Part shown: piece by piece, positions 35,901 through 47,900 of the stretch | How positions within the stretch are numbered: the stretch's first letter is position 1 | Layout of the letters: each line of letters opens with the position of its first letter | From: Sabellastarte sp. h YS-2021 | Lineage: Eukaryota > Annelida > Polychaeta > Sabellida > Sabellidae | Length of the DNA stretch: 64,000 bases | Assembly (NCBI GenBank): GCA_964017235.1 | Contig: OZ024931.1 | Span: 101,078,221-101,142,220, forward strand | Reading direction: 5' to 3' | Made by a program: the position numbers and the translations under genes | The notes under the pieces: generated by a model | What the model was told of the DNA's origin: nothing | The model's database searches: none | The model's input: only the letters and a program-made list of their open reading frames with translations

Positions 35901-38900
35901 CAGCCCTGGCCTCGACTCTGGATAGATCCCTCAAGTCTGACAGGTCCCTCTGTCCGGTCAGAGCATTATGCTACTATTTGGACAGGACCTCAGACATCAG
36001 GCAGAATAAGGAGGTGGTTTTTGTTTCCTTTAAGAAAGGTTTCAACAAAGACATCTCACCTGCCACTATCTCCTCTTGGATCAAGCAGACTGTGATCCTA
36101 TGTTATGAGCTCTCTGACCAGGAGGCCCACATTTAACATCAGATTAAAGCCCATGATGTCAGGGCCTTTGCTGCTTCTAAGGCCTTCCAGTCGGGAGTCT
36201 CCTTAGATCCAATCTTGTCAGCCTGCCACTGAAGTCACAATACCTTCACACAGTTCTATATGAAGGGCGGGGCTTGGGCTGATTCAGAGCTTTACCAATT
36301 GGGCTCAGTAGTTGCTGCTCAGCAGATCCACAAGTGGCCCTTAGATTGAGGAGATTTGTATATATGTATAAACAGTTTCTTCATGTACATAAGAATTAAG
36401 TGTGGCGTGCTTCCTTTGGGAGGTTTATTTGCATTCTGGGACTGAACTCATCCCTCTCTTCCCCTACCTCAGAGCAGGTCTGCAAAAAAGGGGGGGGGCG
36501 ACGGCGGTATAGCCCCGGGTAACCGGCTGCTGGCAACCGACCATGGCCTTGCAGGGTTTCCTGACCTTAAAGTCAACCCAGGCCTGGACCTATAGGTCTC
36601 CTGACGAAGTCAGCCTAGACCGTAGGTTAAAATTTGCTATTACTTGTGAGTTCACATAAGTCCCTAGTAACTTACCCGCCGACCAAGCGGTAGTTATTCA
36701 GCAATTGTCCATTGGATAGGATGTATTAACGCAATAAAATTGCAAATTTAATAAGTAAATTAAATTTTTATAAGTTAATACCCTATCCAATGGACACACA
36801 AGACCCTCCCACCGACCCCGCTATCAGCTTACTAGGGGTCTAATAGTTTTAGACAACGAAAAAGATGCTATGACGTCATGTTGTCTAGACAGGAAGTAAA
36901 TACCATGCGCCACCTGGCGAATGCACAGTACTGGGACCGGCCAGCCGGTGGAAACACAGGACGTCTTTTTCTGGCGTTTGGCGGGCCGGTCTGCGCCGAC
37001 CGGTTTAGCAATTGTCCATTGGATAGGGTATTAACTTATAAAAATTTAATTTACTTATTAAATTTGCAATTTTCTCGAAAATCATGCTAGATAGAGCGAT
37101 TTCGACGACATTTTTGACACCCAGGATGTCTCTGCAGAGTAGCCATTCTAATTTTCAAAAAAATTTTGTCTCACCAAATATGGTGGCCATTTTGAATTTT
37201 CAAATTTTTCACAAAAATTGCAAAACAGAAAAATGCTTATATCTCGTTCTATTTTTATTTGTAACTAAAATAAAAACCACATAAATTGATTTTCAACCAA
37301 AATTCCAGTAACATTTTAGACTATACTTTACTCATACAAATATTACTAATAATAATCATTAAGTGTTCCATCAGGGGTGCTTATTTCTTTTCATGTAGGT
37401 TTGCTGCCTGATTATGAGTAATTCTTTGGCTTTAGAATTTTTTACTTCCTCTCTTTCTTTCAAACTATAAAGGCAAGAAATGTTTTCGTTAAATATCATT
37501 AAAGGTAATCTTAAGCATTTTTCAAAAATACACCATCATCGCATTTTGGAAAAAACACATGCACCATTGCAGTAAAATTTTGCAGAGACATTCTAGAACT
37601 AAATCCACATGTCGGAAACAATTTTCTGATCAATTGGACCATAGATGCCTGAATGGGAGGTGTATGATTTTCTTAAATTTGTTGCAAAGTGGGTACTTTA
37701 TCTATATCTCAAAAATGGTCAGGATTTCAGCATTTTGTTGAAATAAGTTATTTAGCTACTTTCAGAGAATCTCTCACATGCCAAAGTTTCAGACCTTTAC
37801 CAGCAACCTTAAGGTCACCTTAATGTCAAAAAGAGGCTTTTAACCCTTCAGTTCACTTAGGTTTTTACTTTTTTCATCCAAACTTGGCACATATATTAAG
37901 ATTTTCCAAGTGAATGACTTTATTGTCACCTTGAACTTTAAATATTAATGGAGCTATGGCCTCCTTAAAGTAAAAATATTGCAATAAAATGCCCTGGCTC
38001 CTTTATTTTTACATTTTTCTCTTTGATTTGTGCACATGCTGTTTTGTTCACCGCTTTGTGGACTTTTTAGTGCAAATTGCGATAGTTTCCAGTCATTGTT
38101 TGCCCTTTTCCGATGCATTTTGAATAGTTTTACTTGATAACCTTTTGAAATCTTATGTTAAAATGGTGTCTTCTCAGTTTCCATTGAACACATACTACAT
38201 TTCAGAGATTCTTCAGTTTTTAACCCCGGAAGCTGACCCAGGGAATTGCAAGTTGTGAAAATCAAAAATATTTACATGGGATGTAACAAAAATTAACGTA
38301 TCTCTTAAACTAGTCAATGGATTTTCTTCAAATAAAAAGCAACACAAGGTGTATAAATTAACTTTAAAATGTTATAAATATTATATTTGTAGATTAAACT
38401 AAATTATAACATAAGTGATTTTCAACAAAATTTAGTAAGATGCTTTATGTCAGTGGGTATTTATGTTCAAGAAATATTGAAAACAAATTTCTTTACCCAT
38501 TATATGAATATAAATGAATATCATTTCAGAGATATTTGAACAAGGCTTTTGCTCATTTTTATGGCATCGAAGTCTATCCACAACTCACAAATTGAAGATT
38601 ATATATTCCTCTGTTTCCTGTCGTATACTACGAATGTAGGATGTTTTGGCCTAGGATATTTTGTCCTAGGACTTCTGGCCACGGACGTTTCAGCCAGGCC
38701 ATTTTCAAAGGCGGACGTTTCGGATAAATCTAAATTTTATTATAAATTTTCGATGATTAAACATCCCAATAATACAACAATATAACAACAAATACAAACA
38801 TTTATTGTGCCACATTTTCCACATGTATCATTTTTACACAATTAATTACATACAATGCACTGTCATTTTAAATGTTTGGCTGACCACCTCTCAGATTATG

Positions 38901-41900
38901 GTTCACACCCCGAAGGAGGTCTGGTATGGACTTGCGGCCTAGGGATCTGTCCTCACAGAGATTGCGCAGTCTACCTCAAAGTTCTGTGTAGACTTTCTTG
39001 GTCCTCTTCTTTGGTCTCACACCACGCTCATCCCGAAGAAGGCTATCCCCAAAGCTTGAGATCAATCACCTGAGCAGTGCAATCCTGAGTAGGTTTTAAT
39101 GAAAAAGATTCCCTTGAATTACCTCCAAAGCTTGAGATCAATCACCTGAGCAGTGCAATCCTGAGTAGGTTTCAATGAAAAAAAGATTCAATTATTTGTA
39201 TCAATTTAATTAAATTTTTTAAGTTCATGACAAATTTAGATTTGTCCGAAACGTCCTCCCTTGAAAATGGCCTGGGCGAAACGTCTGTGGCCGAAACGTC
39301 CTAGGCCGAAATGTCCTAGGCCGAAACGTCCATGGCCGAAACATCCGTCCACCGTTTACTACACACAGCAATTCTTTTGTGAATATCTTGGCCATTCTAC
39401 AACTAGATTTTGCAACAAATTGAAACAACAAATTCCACAGTAATTTGCCTGTAAATAAATACCATATTCTTAGCTTCGATACAACAACCACATAAATACT
39501 TTTTAATATTTTAAAATTATTTTACCAACAGAAACATATTATATATTATTAGAAAGTCAATCAAGCAGTTTTATACTGGTTTTATGACAGTAAAAGCCAA
39601 TAGCAAACAAGTGAAAAAAATATTTCAAAACTTTAATGTACATCTTTGTTTAACAATGCTTGGGTTTCTAAACTAGATGGACTTTTATAGACTCTTCTGG
39701 ATGAATTTTTGTCCAGTCAAGTACATCCATTCATACTTTCTTATCAAATGGCTATTTCCAGGTCGTCCAATGAAATTCATAGACAGAAATCACGAAATAA
39801 AAATGGTGGGGACTAAATGACAATAGAGGGTTAAATATATTGTAAAAACACCTCACTTTACAAAATAATCACTTAAAATATGTGAGCAGCATTCTAGCAT
39901 ACCTTGACCTGAATATGGTATTCCACCATTGAACTGAAACAAAAATCCAAGTGGAGCACTGGGTATGACTGGAAACGCAAGTACCAGTACAGTATGCATA
40001 TATCTACTATACACGTCTTTGGATTTCTTGGTGCATGCGCATCACATATTTTTCCAGCATTTACGTCACTTGTAAACCTTCATATATTGCTCACTCCATC
40101 ATATATACCAGCAATGCTACATACGCACAAATGCCTAGACATTTACACAAAATCACTTTTTGAATGTAAGGACACAAGAGTCTTTTTATTTTTTTTTCCT
40201 TACATGTCTAGTGTTTTGAATGCAAATATGTCAACATCTACGTATACAAAATCACGTTTTGAATGTAAGGACACTGAAGTCTTTTTATTTTTTATTTCTT
40301 CTGTGGCTAGTGTTTTGAGTGGAAATATCTGCATATAAAGGCTGACTTGCAGATCAAATATTTGAACACCCAACTGATTGATATTAAAGAGAAAATATGA
40401 GGTCTCAGACTTCAGTGGTTTTTGTAGAGTTGGACACGCGCATCCAACTCTATTATACTTTGTGTTTTTGTGAGTCTTTGTCCTCAAATTGCTGGCGTTT
40501 AGAGTGCTTACTGATTGCTGTTTTCGGTGAGTTTTGAATAATTTTAATTAAAGGATTGTTCGGTTTCTTGGCCATTTTTTCGTCACTTTAATAAAAATAT
40601 GTAAACAAAACTGAACTCTTTAATTTAAATATAACCTTTTTAACTGAAACACCACTGATAAGATCTATATGGGCCAGCTACAGCTAAAGACAGAATTCAT
40701 CAAGGGTGAATTTAATCCCGGATATGAAAGCTTGTATTTTTCCTTAAAGGCACTTGTCTTCGTAGATATCAATAACCAAGGTCTATTATATAAATTAATT
40801 ACTTTATTTAACATTGAAAGTGCTGTAAATGCTGCAGAATACAGGGATTTGTGTATGAGTTTTGGGTACGGGTTGGCGGTCACTTCATCCATTATTTTCT
40901 TTGCGGTTTATTTGTTTGACAATGACTAGCAGAAACCATGTGCAGACAACAACTTTACATTAACAGTTTCTGTGCGACACTTGACCATTTCATTGGATGA
41001 GCAATATAATATATTTTTCCAATGATGTAATTGGCGTTTTGTGTACTTTTTCCACTGTTTTTTTGTACTTTTTCCATTGAAGACATACTAAAACTTGGAA
41101 ATTTGCCTCTTTTTAACCTCGGAAAATGCCCCCGGAAATTGTAATCGGTGTCTGCACATGCCCCACATTTTTATTGAATGAAAGCTTGTACTATAATGAC
41201 ATCACTTCATTTATAATTTCTTTGCGGTATATTTGATTGACAAATGCAGTTGTGATTTTCTTGGAAGTGCGGCTGCATACGGCCTAGAGGTTATCACGCG
41301 ACTTCATATATTTGCTTTGCTTGACAAATGACGATGCATTTGTATATTATTTCACTTTAAACTACTGATCATGGATAGCTTATATAGACACAACAAACTA
41401 GCTTGGCTACAGAGTAAAAGATAGATTTATGGACTTGTACATCTCATTAATATTCATGAGCTTGTCTGTCGGGTTTCAAAGCGTGACAAAACAAATGGCT
41501 TTCATCAGGGAATATAACTATGTACTATCAAAGGTTTAAAGGTTTTAGGTTTCTTTTGAAAATAAGGTAATTAAACGTCCCGCAAGGGACGCTTGTTTGT
41601 GTATGGGGGACCTTCAGGCTCCGGCGGCTCCACCGGCTCCGCATTTTGTTTTCCTTATAACTCTGTAACCATTATAATACATCCAGACCACCTATGCAGA
41701 GTTGGAAAATATCACCAACAAGAGCCAGTTTAAAGAACTGAAGGACTCTTTAACTGAAAAATATAAAGCTGCAGCCGCCACAAGCATGCAGAGAAGGCTT
41801 CAACCAGAATCCAAACCCAGGTTCAAGCCTAGAGGGAGACAGAGGCAAAACCGCCAGAACCCCCCTAGCCGCCAAAGACAAACAAACAAACAGTTACAAT

Positions 41901-44900
41901 TCTTGATTAAAGGATTGAATAAACTAGTCAGGAATTAATATATAACCCTATCCAGTTTAATAAACCTACTACTAATAAACTGTTTATACATACATAATGT
42001 TGTTTTTTAATATGTGTCCTTGACTATCTGTAAGGGATTTCAGAGGATTAGAAAATCTGAGGTCAGGACCAACTGGGCTATCCACAGTGCTTATGATGGA
42101 AGGCTATAATTATCAGGAGATCTTAAATCAAGTTAAGGAGGAGGTGAAAATAGCCCCTCCTGGGTTCCTCCAGAAAGGTAAAACCATGGAGAGCCTCATT
42201 GGTCATACAGTGATTAACTTATCTGATGAAACCCTGAGTAAAGCACAAGTCAGTGCCTTAGAAAAAGGCCTAACTTTTTGCCCCACACCAGGACCACCAA
42301 ATAAGGCTCAGATTTGGTTGGACTTCAAAGAATTCCACCGCAGACTAAGCCTTAAATACCACTTCTACTATGACAATAAGCATCTTCAGGACCTAAATGA
42401 GGATGAAATGGCAATAGTAGATTTCATGGCTATGAATCTTGAGGAAAGTGAAGATCCATACAAAGATATTCACAAGAAATTTGTACATAAAAGCACCTGG
42501 AAACCACCTAGAATACATCAGTCACTAGAGGTGTTCCAGAGAGCTTTCAAAGATGGTCTATTGAAAAGCAGACTCATAAATAAGGGACAACCAAACTTGA
42601 CCAAAGAACAGTGGATAGGCCTTAAGGAACTATTCTCAAACCCTAGAATTGTCATCAAAAAAGCCGATAAGGGGTCAGCAGTTGTAGTAATGAACACAAC
42701 TGACTACCTCAGAGAAGGCTATAGACAACTGAATGACACCAAATTCTATACCAAACTTGACCATGATCCCACCCAAAGAATTGGTCAAAAAATTGCAGAC
42801 ACACTTACCAAGATGCACAATAAAGGTTTAATTAGTGATAAAAACCTCGAACACTTAACACCAGGATCTTGCACAGAAGCAAAATTCTATATGTTACCCA
42901 AAATACATAAGAAAAATGTCCCAGGTAGACCTATTTGCAGTTCTATTAATCACCCCACAAGCAGAATTAGCAAATTTGTAGATGAACATATAAAACAGTA
43001 TGTACCCCAAACAAAATCTCATATTAGGGATACACAAGATTTCATTAAGAAATTAAGGAATCTGGGTCAAATCCCTGAAGGGGCAATATTATGCACCCTT
43101 GATGTATCTAGTTTATACACCAATATCCCTAACCACGAGGGAATATTGGCTGTGGCAAATAAACTAAGAAGTGACCCTACCAAAACACCTATCACCCAGT
43201 TCATATTAGACCTGCTAACTTTAGTCCTCCACAATATGAATTTTGAATTCAATGGAGAGCACTATCTACAGATAGGAGGGACAGCTATGGGGACTTCATT
43301 AGCACCAAATTATGCTAATTTATTTATGGACAGGTTCGAAACCAGAGCCCTAGATGGTTACCCCCTTAAACCACTAGTCTGGAAAAGGTTCATTGACGAC
43401 ATTTTTATGGTTTGGACACATGGTGAAGAGTCACTCAACCACTTCATTGAGTACCTTAACTCTCTCCATGAATCAATTAAATTCACCCATGAATTTAGCT
43501 TTTCTGAAATTAATTTCCTGGACACAACTGTGAAATTCAATGAACATAGGGAACTAATCACAACCCTATACAACAAACCTACAGACACCCATCTGTACCT
43601 GGAGTACAGCTCAGCCCACCCGAGCACTGTACTTGAAAAAGGACCTTATGGACAATATCTAAGGTTACGCCGAATATGTACATTGGATAAAGATTTCAAA
43701 ACCAATGCTTTTAAACTAACTGGCTATTACCTTAAGAGAGGTTACCCAGCAAGCAGCCTCAAAAAACACTTCAATAGAGCCAATCAGTTTAAACAGTCAG
43801 ACCTACTGGAGGACAACCCTAGAGAGGCCATAGACACACCAGTCATGGTGACTCAATTCAACCCCAGGAACCCACCTATTAAACCTCTCATCAGGGACAA
43901 CTGGAATATAATCCAGAACACTGATGAACTAAAAAACATCTTTAAAGACAAACCACTCATAGGTTACAGGAGACTACCAAATCTCAAAGACCTACTAACA
44001 AGAGCTGCTATCACATTCCCACCAACCAATGAAACTAAAAACAAAAAAGTTTTCAATACAGTATGTGCTAGATTAGGAAAATGTACATATTGTCCTAAAC
44101 TGACCAAAGTGGACCAAATAACCGTTTCCACACTAAAAAGACCTTCAAATGCATTAACCTACCACCAAGGCATAGATACACTTGCGAATTAAGTAATGTA
44201 ATATACATTATTAATTGCACTGAGTGTGGTCTCCAATATATAGGAGAGACCAAAAGACCAATTAGACAGAGAATGTATGAACACTACAGAAGTGTTCAAA
44301 AATTCAATGATCTAAATTCTACCCCTGTCTCAAGACACTTCACACAACTCAAGCATAGTGTCAGAAATATGGAGTTCAGCATTGTGCAATGGATGGGGGA
44401 GGAAAACAACCCAAATTCTTCCACTAAACGTAAAAGACAGGAACTATTTTACATTTGGGCCTTCCCCACCCTCCACCCAACGGGTATGAACATATTTGTG
44501 TGAGTTTATACCCTCTTATTGCACCCCTAACCCAGGTGCCTACCTGTTTATTAAAATCTGAAAATCATTAGATTTTGGCATTGATTGGTTAAGAAATGGC
44601 CGAGTAATTAATGATTAATTAATCATTATGAATTTTCCAAATAAGGAAAACACAAAAATGCTTATAACTCGAAAACCGTGCTAGATAGAGCGTTTTCGAC
44701 GAAATTTTTGATCCACAGGGTATCTCTGCAGAGTAGCCATGCCAATTTTCAAAAAAATTTTGACTCACCAAAAATGACGGCCATTTTGAACTTACGAATT
44801 TTACGCAAAAATTGCAAAACACAAAAATGCTAATATCTCGAAAACTGTGCTATATGGCGAATTATCTCTTAAAAGTATTGCAGATACCCGATTTTTCTCA

Positions 44901-47900
44901 AATAACTCATTCATCTACTTTTGGGAGAGCTTTCACTTGGTGAAGTTTCAGACCTGTAGCTAATTATTCACCTACTCAAAATGAGTAAATGCTAATTATC
45001 TGTAAAAGTATTGCGGATACCCAATTTTTATCAAATAACTGATTCATCTACTTTTGGGAGAGCTTTCACATGGTGAAGTTTCAGACCCGTTGGTAATTAC
45101 TCACCTACTAAAACTGAGTAAATGCGAATTGTCTCTAAAAGTATTGCAGATAGCCAATTTTTCTCAAATAACTCATTCACCTACGTTTGGAAAAGCTTTC
45201 ACACGAAAATGAAAAGTTTTGAATATCTCGGAAAAGCTATTTCTTCTCCTTTAATGCTCGGCGGGAGATACACACCGCGGCAGTGGTCTTGTTTTCAAAA
45301 ATTTTTGTCTCACCAAAAATGGTGGCGATTTTGAATTTTCGAAGTTTTTGCAAAACACAAAAATGCTTATATCTCGAAAACTGTGCTAGATGGAGCGAAT
45401 TAAACAAAATTTTTGACCTGCTGGATATCTCTGCAGAGTACCCATGCCAATTTTCAAAATATTTTTGTCTCGCCAAATAAAGCAGCCATTTTGAATTTTT
45501 TGCAAAAATTGCAAAACACAAAGATGCTTATATCTTGAAAACCGTGCTAGATAGAGCAGACTGCGCTGACTTTGGTTGCCACAACAGTATAAGGCTAGAA
45601 ACGGAACATTTTCTTAATACTTTAGCACTCACCTTCATATCCTTTTTGGGACGCTTTGTTTTTGCTATGCAAAAACCTTATCTTTTTTTGCGAGCGATCC
45701 TCTAGTTTTATTTCACTTTTAAATGATAAATATGGTAACGAGAAATATTGGACGAAGATTACACTAGAGGCTCAGTACACGAAAAGTACCAACTGCCACA
45801 TTTATGTACAGATCACGAACCTTTGAAGGCAATATATTTTCTTATTTTAAATGAAATTGTTGACTATTTTATAAAATTACTTACATTTTGCTTGTGTTAT
45901 GTGGGTGTTCCACCACACGACTAAGCTTCCTGATTAAGGGTTTTTTGTAGTCGGTTTCAAATATTTGCTTAGTCCCAGGCCTTCGGTATGGATCGGTAGT
46001 TGTCGGTTGGGGCCGTGAGAAATATCAAACATGTTTGATATTTCTCACGATCCAAACCGATTCTCATTTCCTGCCGTCAACAAAATGTCCAGTCCCAGGC
46101 TTCCTCAGGCCTCCTCAGACCCAAATTTACACAGTCCTATGTTGTCCCAGGCCTCCTGCGACCCTTATTCCCAGGCGTCCGTAGCTTAGTCCCAGGAAGC
46201 CTGTTTGTCAGTCCCCGACTCATAACAGATCTTTGAAGTTTCATGCGTGTGAAAAGGAATCGGTTTCATTAGTCCCGGGAAGCCTCAGACCGTCTCAGGT
46301 GTCCTGGGACTAAGAAATCTGGGTCTGGGACTAAGCCCCGACTAAGAGAAGCCGATCCAAACCGGCCTCCTCAGGCCGCCTGGGACCACTGAAATTTAGT
46401 CTACGACGGTCTGAGGACGCCCCAGGAGGCCTGGGACTAAGTACCGATTAAGCACCGACTGTTTTCCGCACGTCTGAAACCAAAAAGAGGCAATGAGGGG
46501 TTCTGGGACTATCTAAATGACCGCGCACACGCTTTCTGTGTTTAAACTGGTTGACTACTGAGAGACATGTGTCACTTACTGCTTAGGGGTTTTCAGTTTT
46601 TTTACATTTCACATTTTACTTGAGCTTAGGGCAAATTTAACAGTTAGGAGACACATTTCAGTTTTTTTACTTTTTTTGTGATATTCACTGCAGTTATGAG
46701 GAGAGAGAAAGGAGGAAAGAGAGGAAAGAAGAAGATGGAGGAGAGGCAAGAGGAGAGGGAGAAGGAAGGTGGAGAGTTGGAGGAGATGACAGAGGAAAGG
46801 ACAGAGGAGGGTACAGAAGAGAGAGAAGAGAGGATAGAGGAGAGAGAGGAAGGTTTAGAAGTTACTGAGGAAGCTTGCGAAGAAGATGAGAGGTGTGAGG
46901 AAGAATCAGAGTGCCACTCAGCAGCCAAGAGAGCCAGGGTTTGTGCTACATTCACTGACAGCCAAGAAATTGCCATTGTTGAGTTTGTGAAGGAGCACCC
47001 AGAGATGTACGACAAGGAGCATGGACGTTTCCACGACAGACATAGGAAGGAGGCTCTCTGGGCAGAAATCTCTGCAGAACTGAAGCTCCAGCCCTTTGAT
47101 GTCAGAAGGTGGTTTGAGTCACAGAGAACTCGCTATGGAAAGCTCTCCAAGCGACAGTCTGGCCAAGCCCCAAGGGAGATGACCAAGAGACAGTCCTGGG
47201 TCTACCAGCAGCTGGGTTTCCTTAAGACCCACATCAGACGCAAGGGGGCCAACAGAAGCTCTGGGTTCGAGGCCAGTCCCAACACCAGCAGGCATGAAGA
47301 ATCGTGTGGATCTACTACTGATACAGAACATCTTGAGTCCAGTGTCCTGAGGGAGAGTGCAAGTCAACCAATTATTACATCTACACCAGTTTCCACAGAT
47401 TCAAAGATACTCGAGCACTTCGACCAGATGAGGACATTGATCTCAGGTTTCCTGCAGCAGAAGTGAGACAGGCAGCCCTTCGTTGACTACGTGGCATCAG
47501 AGGCTGAAAAGATGACCCAAGAGGAGTTTGAGGACTTCAAGGGCAGGATTTTTAGAGACACTAAAGAACACTCATAGACGTCAAGTTCTACCCAAGAGAT
47601 CAGCCACTATTACCAGAGAATCATAGAGGGTCGAAATACTGCCAACAACCACTCAACAGACGTCTAGTTCCACCCAGGCTGCAGCGGGCAGCAGTTCCAG
47701 CAGTTATGTCTACTATACACCCAGCCCCATTGGCTTTGGAAACCCTCCATCAGTGCTGACATTACAGGACGAGGGCAGCAGACACAACTTAAGTGGAATA
47801 CTAAGCCAGCTACCAGATCTAACAACACAGATCACTGAGCAGCCTCAGCAGCAGCTCTACACCATCACCACCACAGCACCGCCTCAACAGCAGCAGCCTC

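Larger units (their letters stand above)
30620..37073 (+). mobile_element. DIRS-type retrotransposon, copy 2 (ruined interior, intact ends)
   Basis: Same plan and orientation as copy 1. It has a TTTT boundary at each end (30620-30623, 37070-37073), 173-bp inverted repeats and the internal complementary region. The inverted repeats match each other perfectly but differ from copy 1 at several sites. The interior has lost most of gag, part of RT, and carries frameshifts, a minisatellite, an A42 run and an internal duplication. It cannot be autonomous; perfect ends suggest fairly recent movement using another copy's proteins. Confidence 0.9.
41675..44546 (+). mobile_element. Penelope-like element (PLE), 5' truncated, frameshifted
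   Basis: A block between two halves of an intron repeat that is continuous at about 30140-30330. It encodes a PLE-type RT followed by a GIY-YIG endonuclease. About 170 bases of the target repeat are missing across the insertion. There are no LTRs. Penelope-like elements prime from nicked DNA by means of the GIY-YIG domain. Confidence 0.8.

Noticed and set aside
40669-40929. 86-codon plus-strand frame with a hydrophobic end
   Set aside because: It overlaps an opposite 75-codon frame and has no domain. Part of it (TTTCTTTGCGGT region) recurs as non-coding text at 41217, so coding is unsupported.
46644-47015. Serine-rich minus-strand frame
   Set aside because: It is the antisense shadow of the Glu/Arg-rich N-terminus of the MADF gene.
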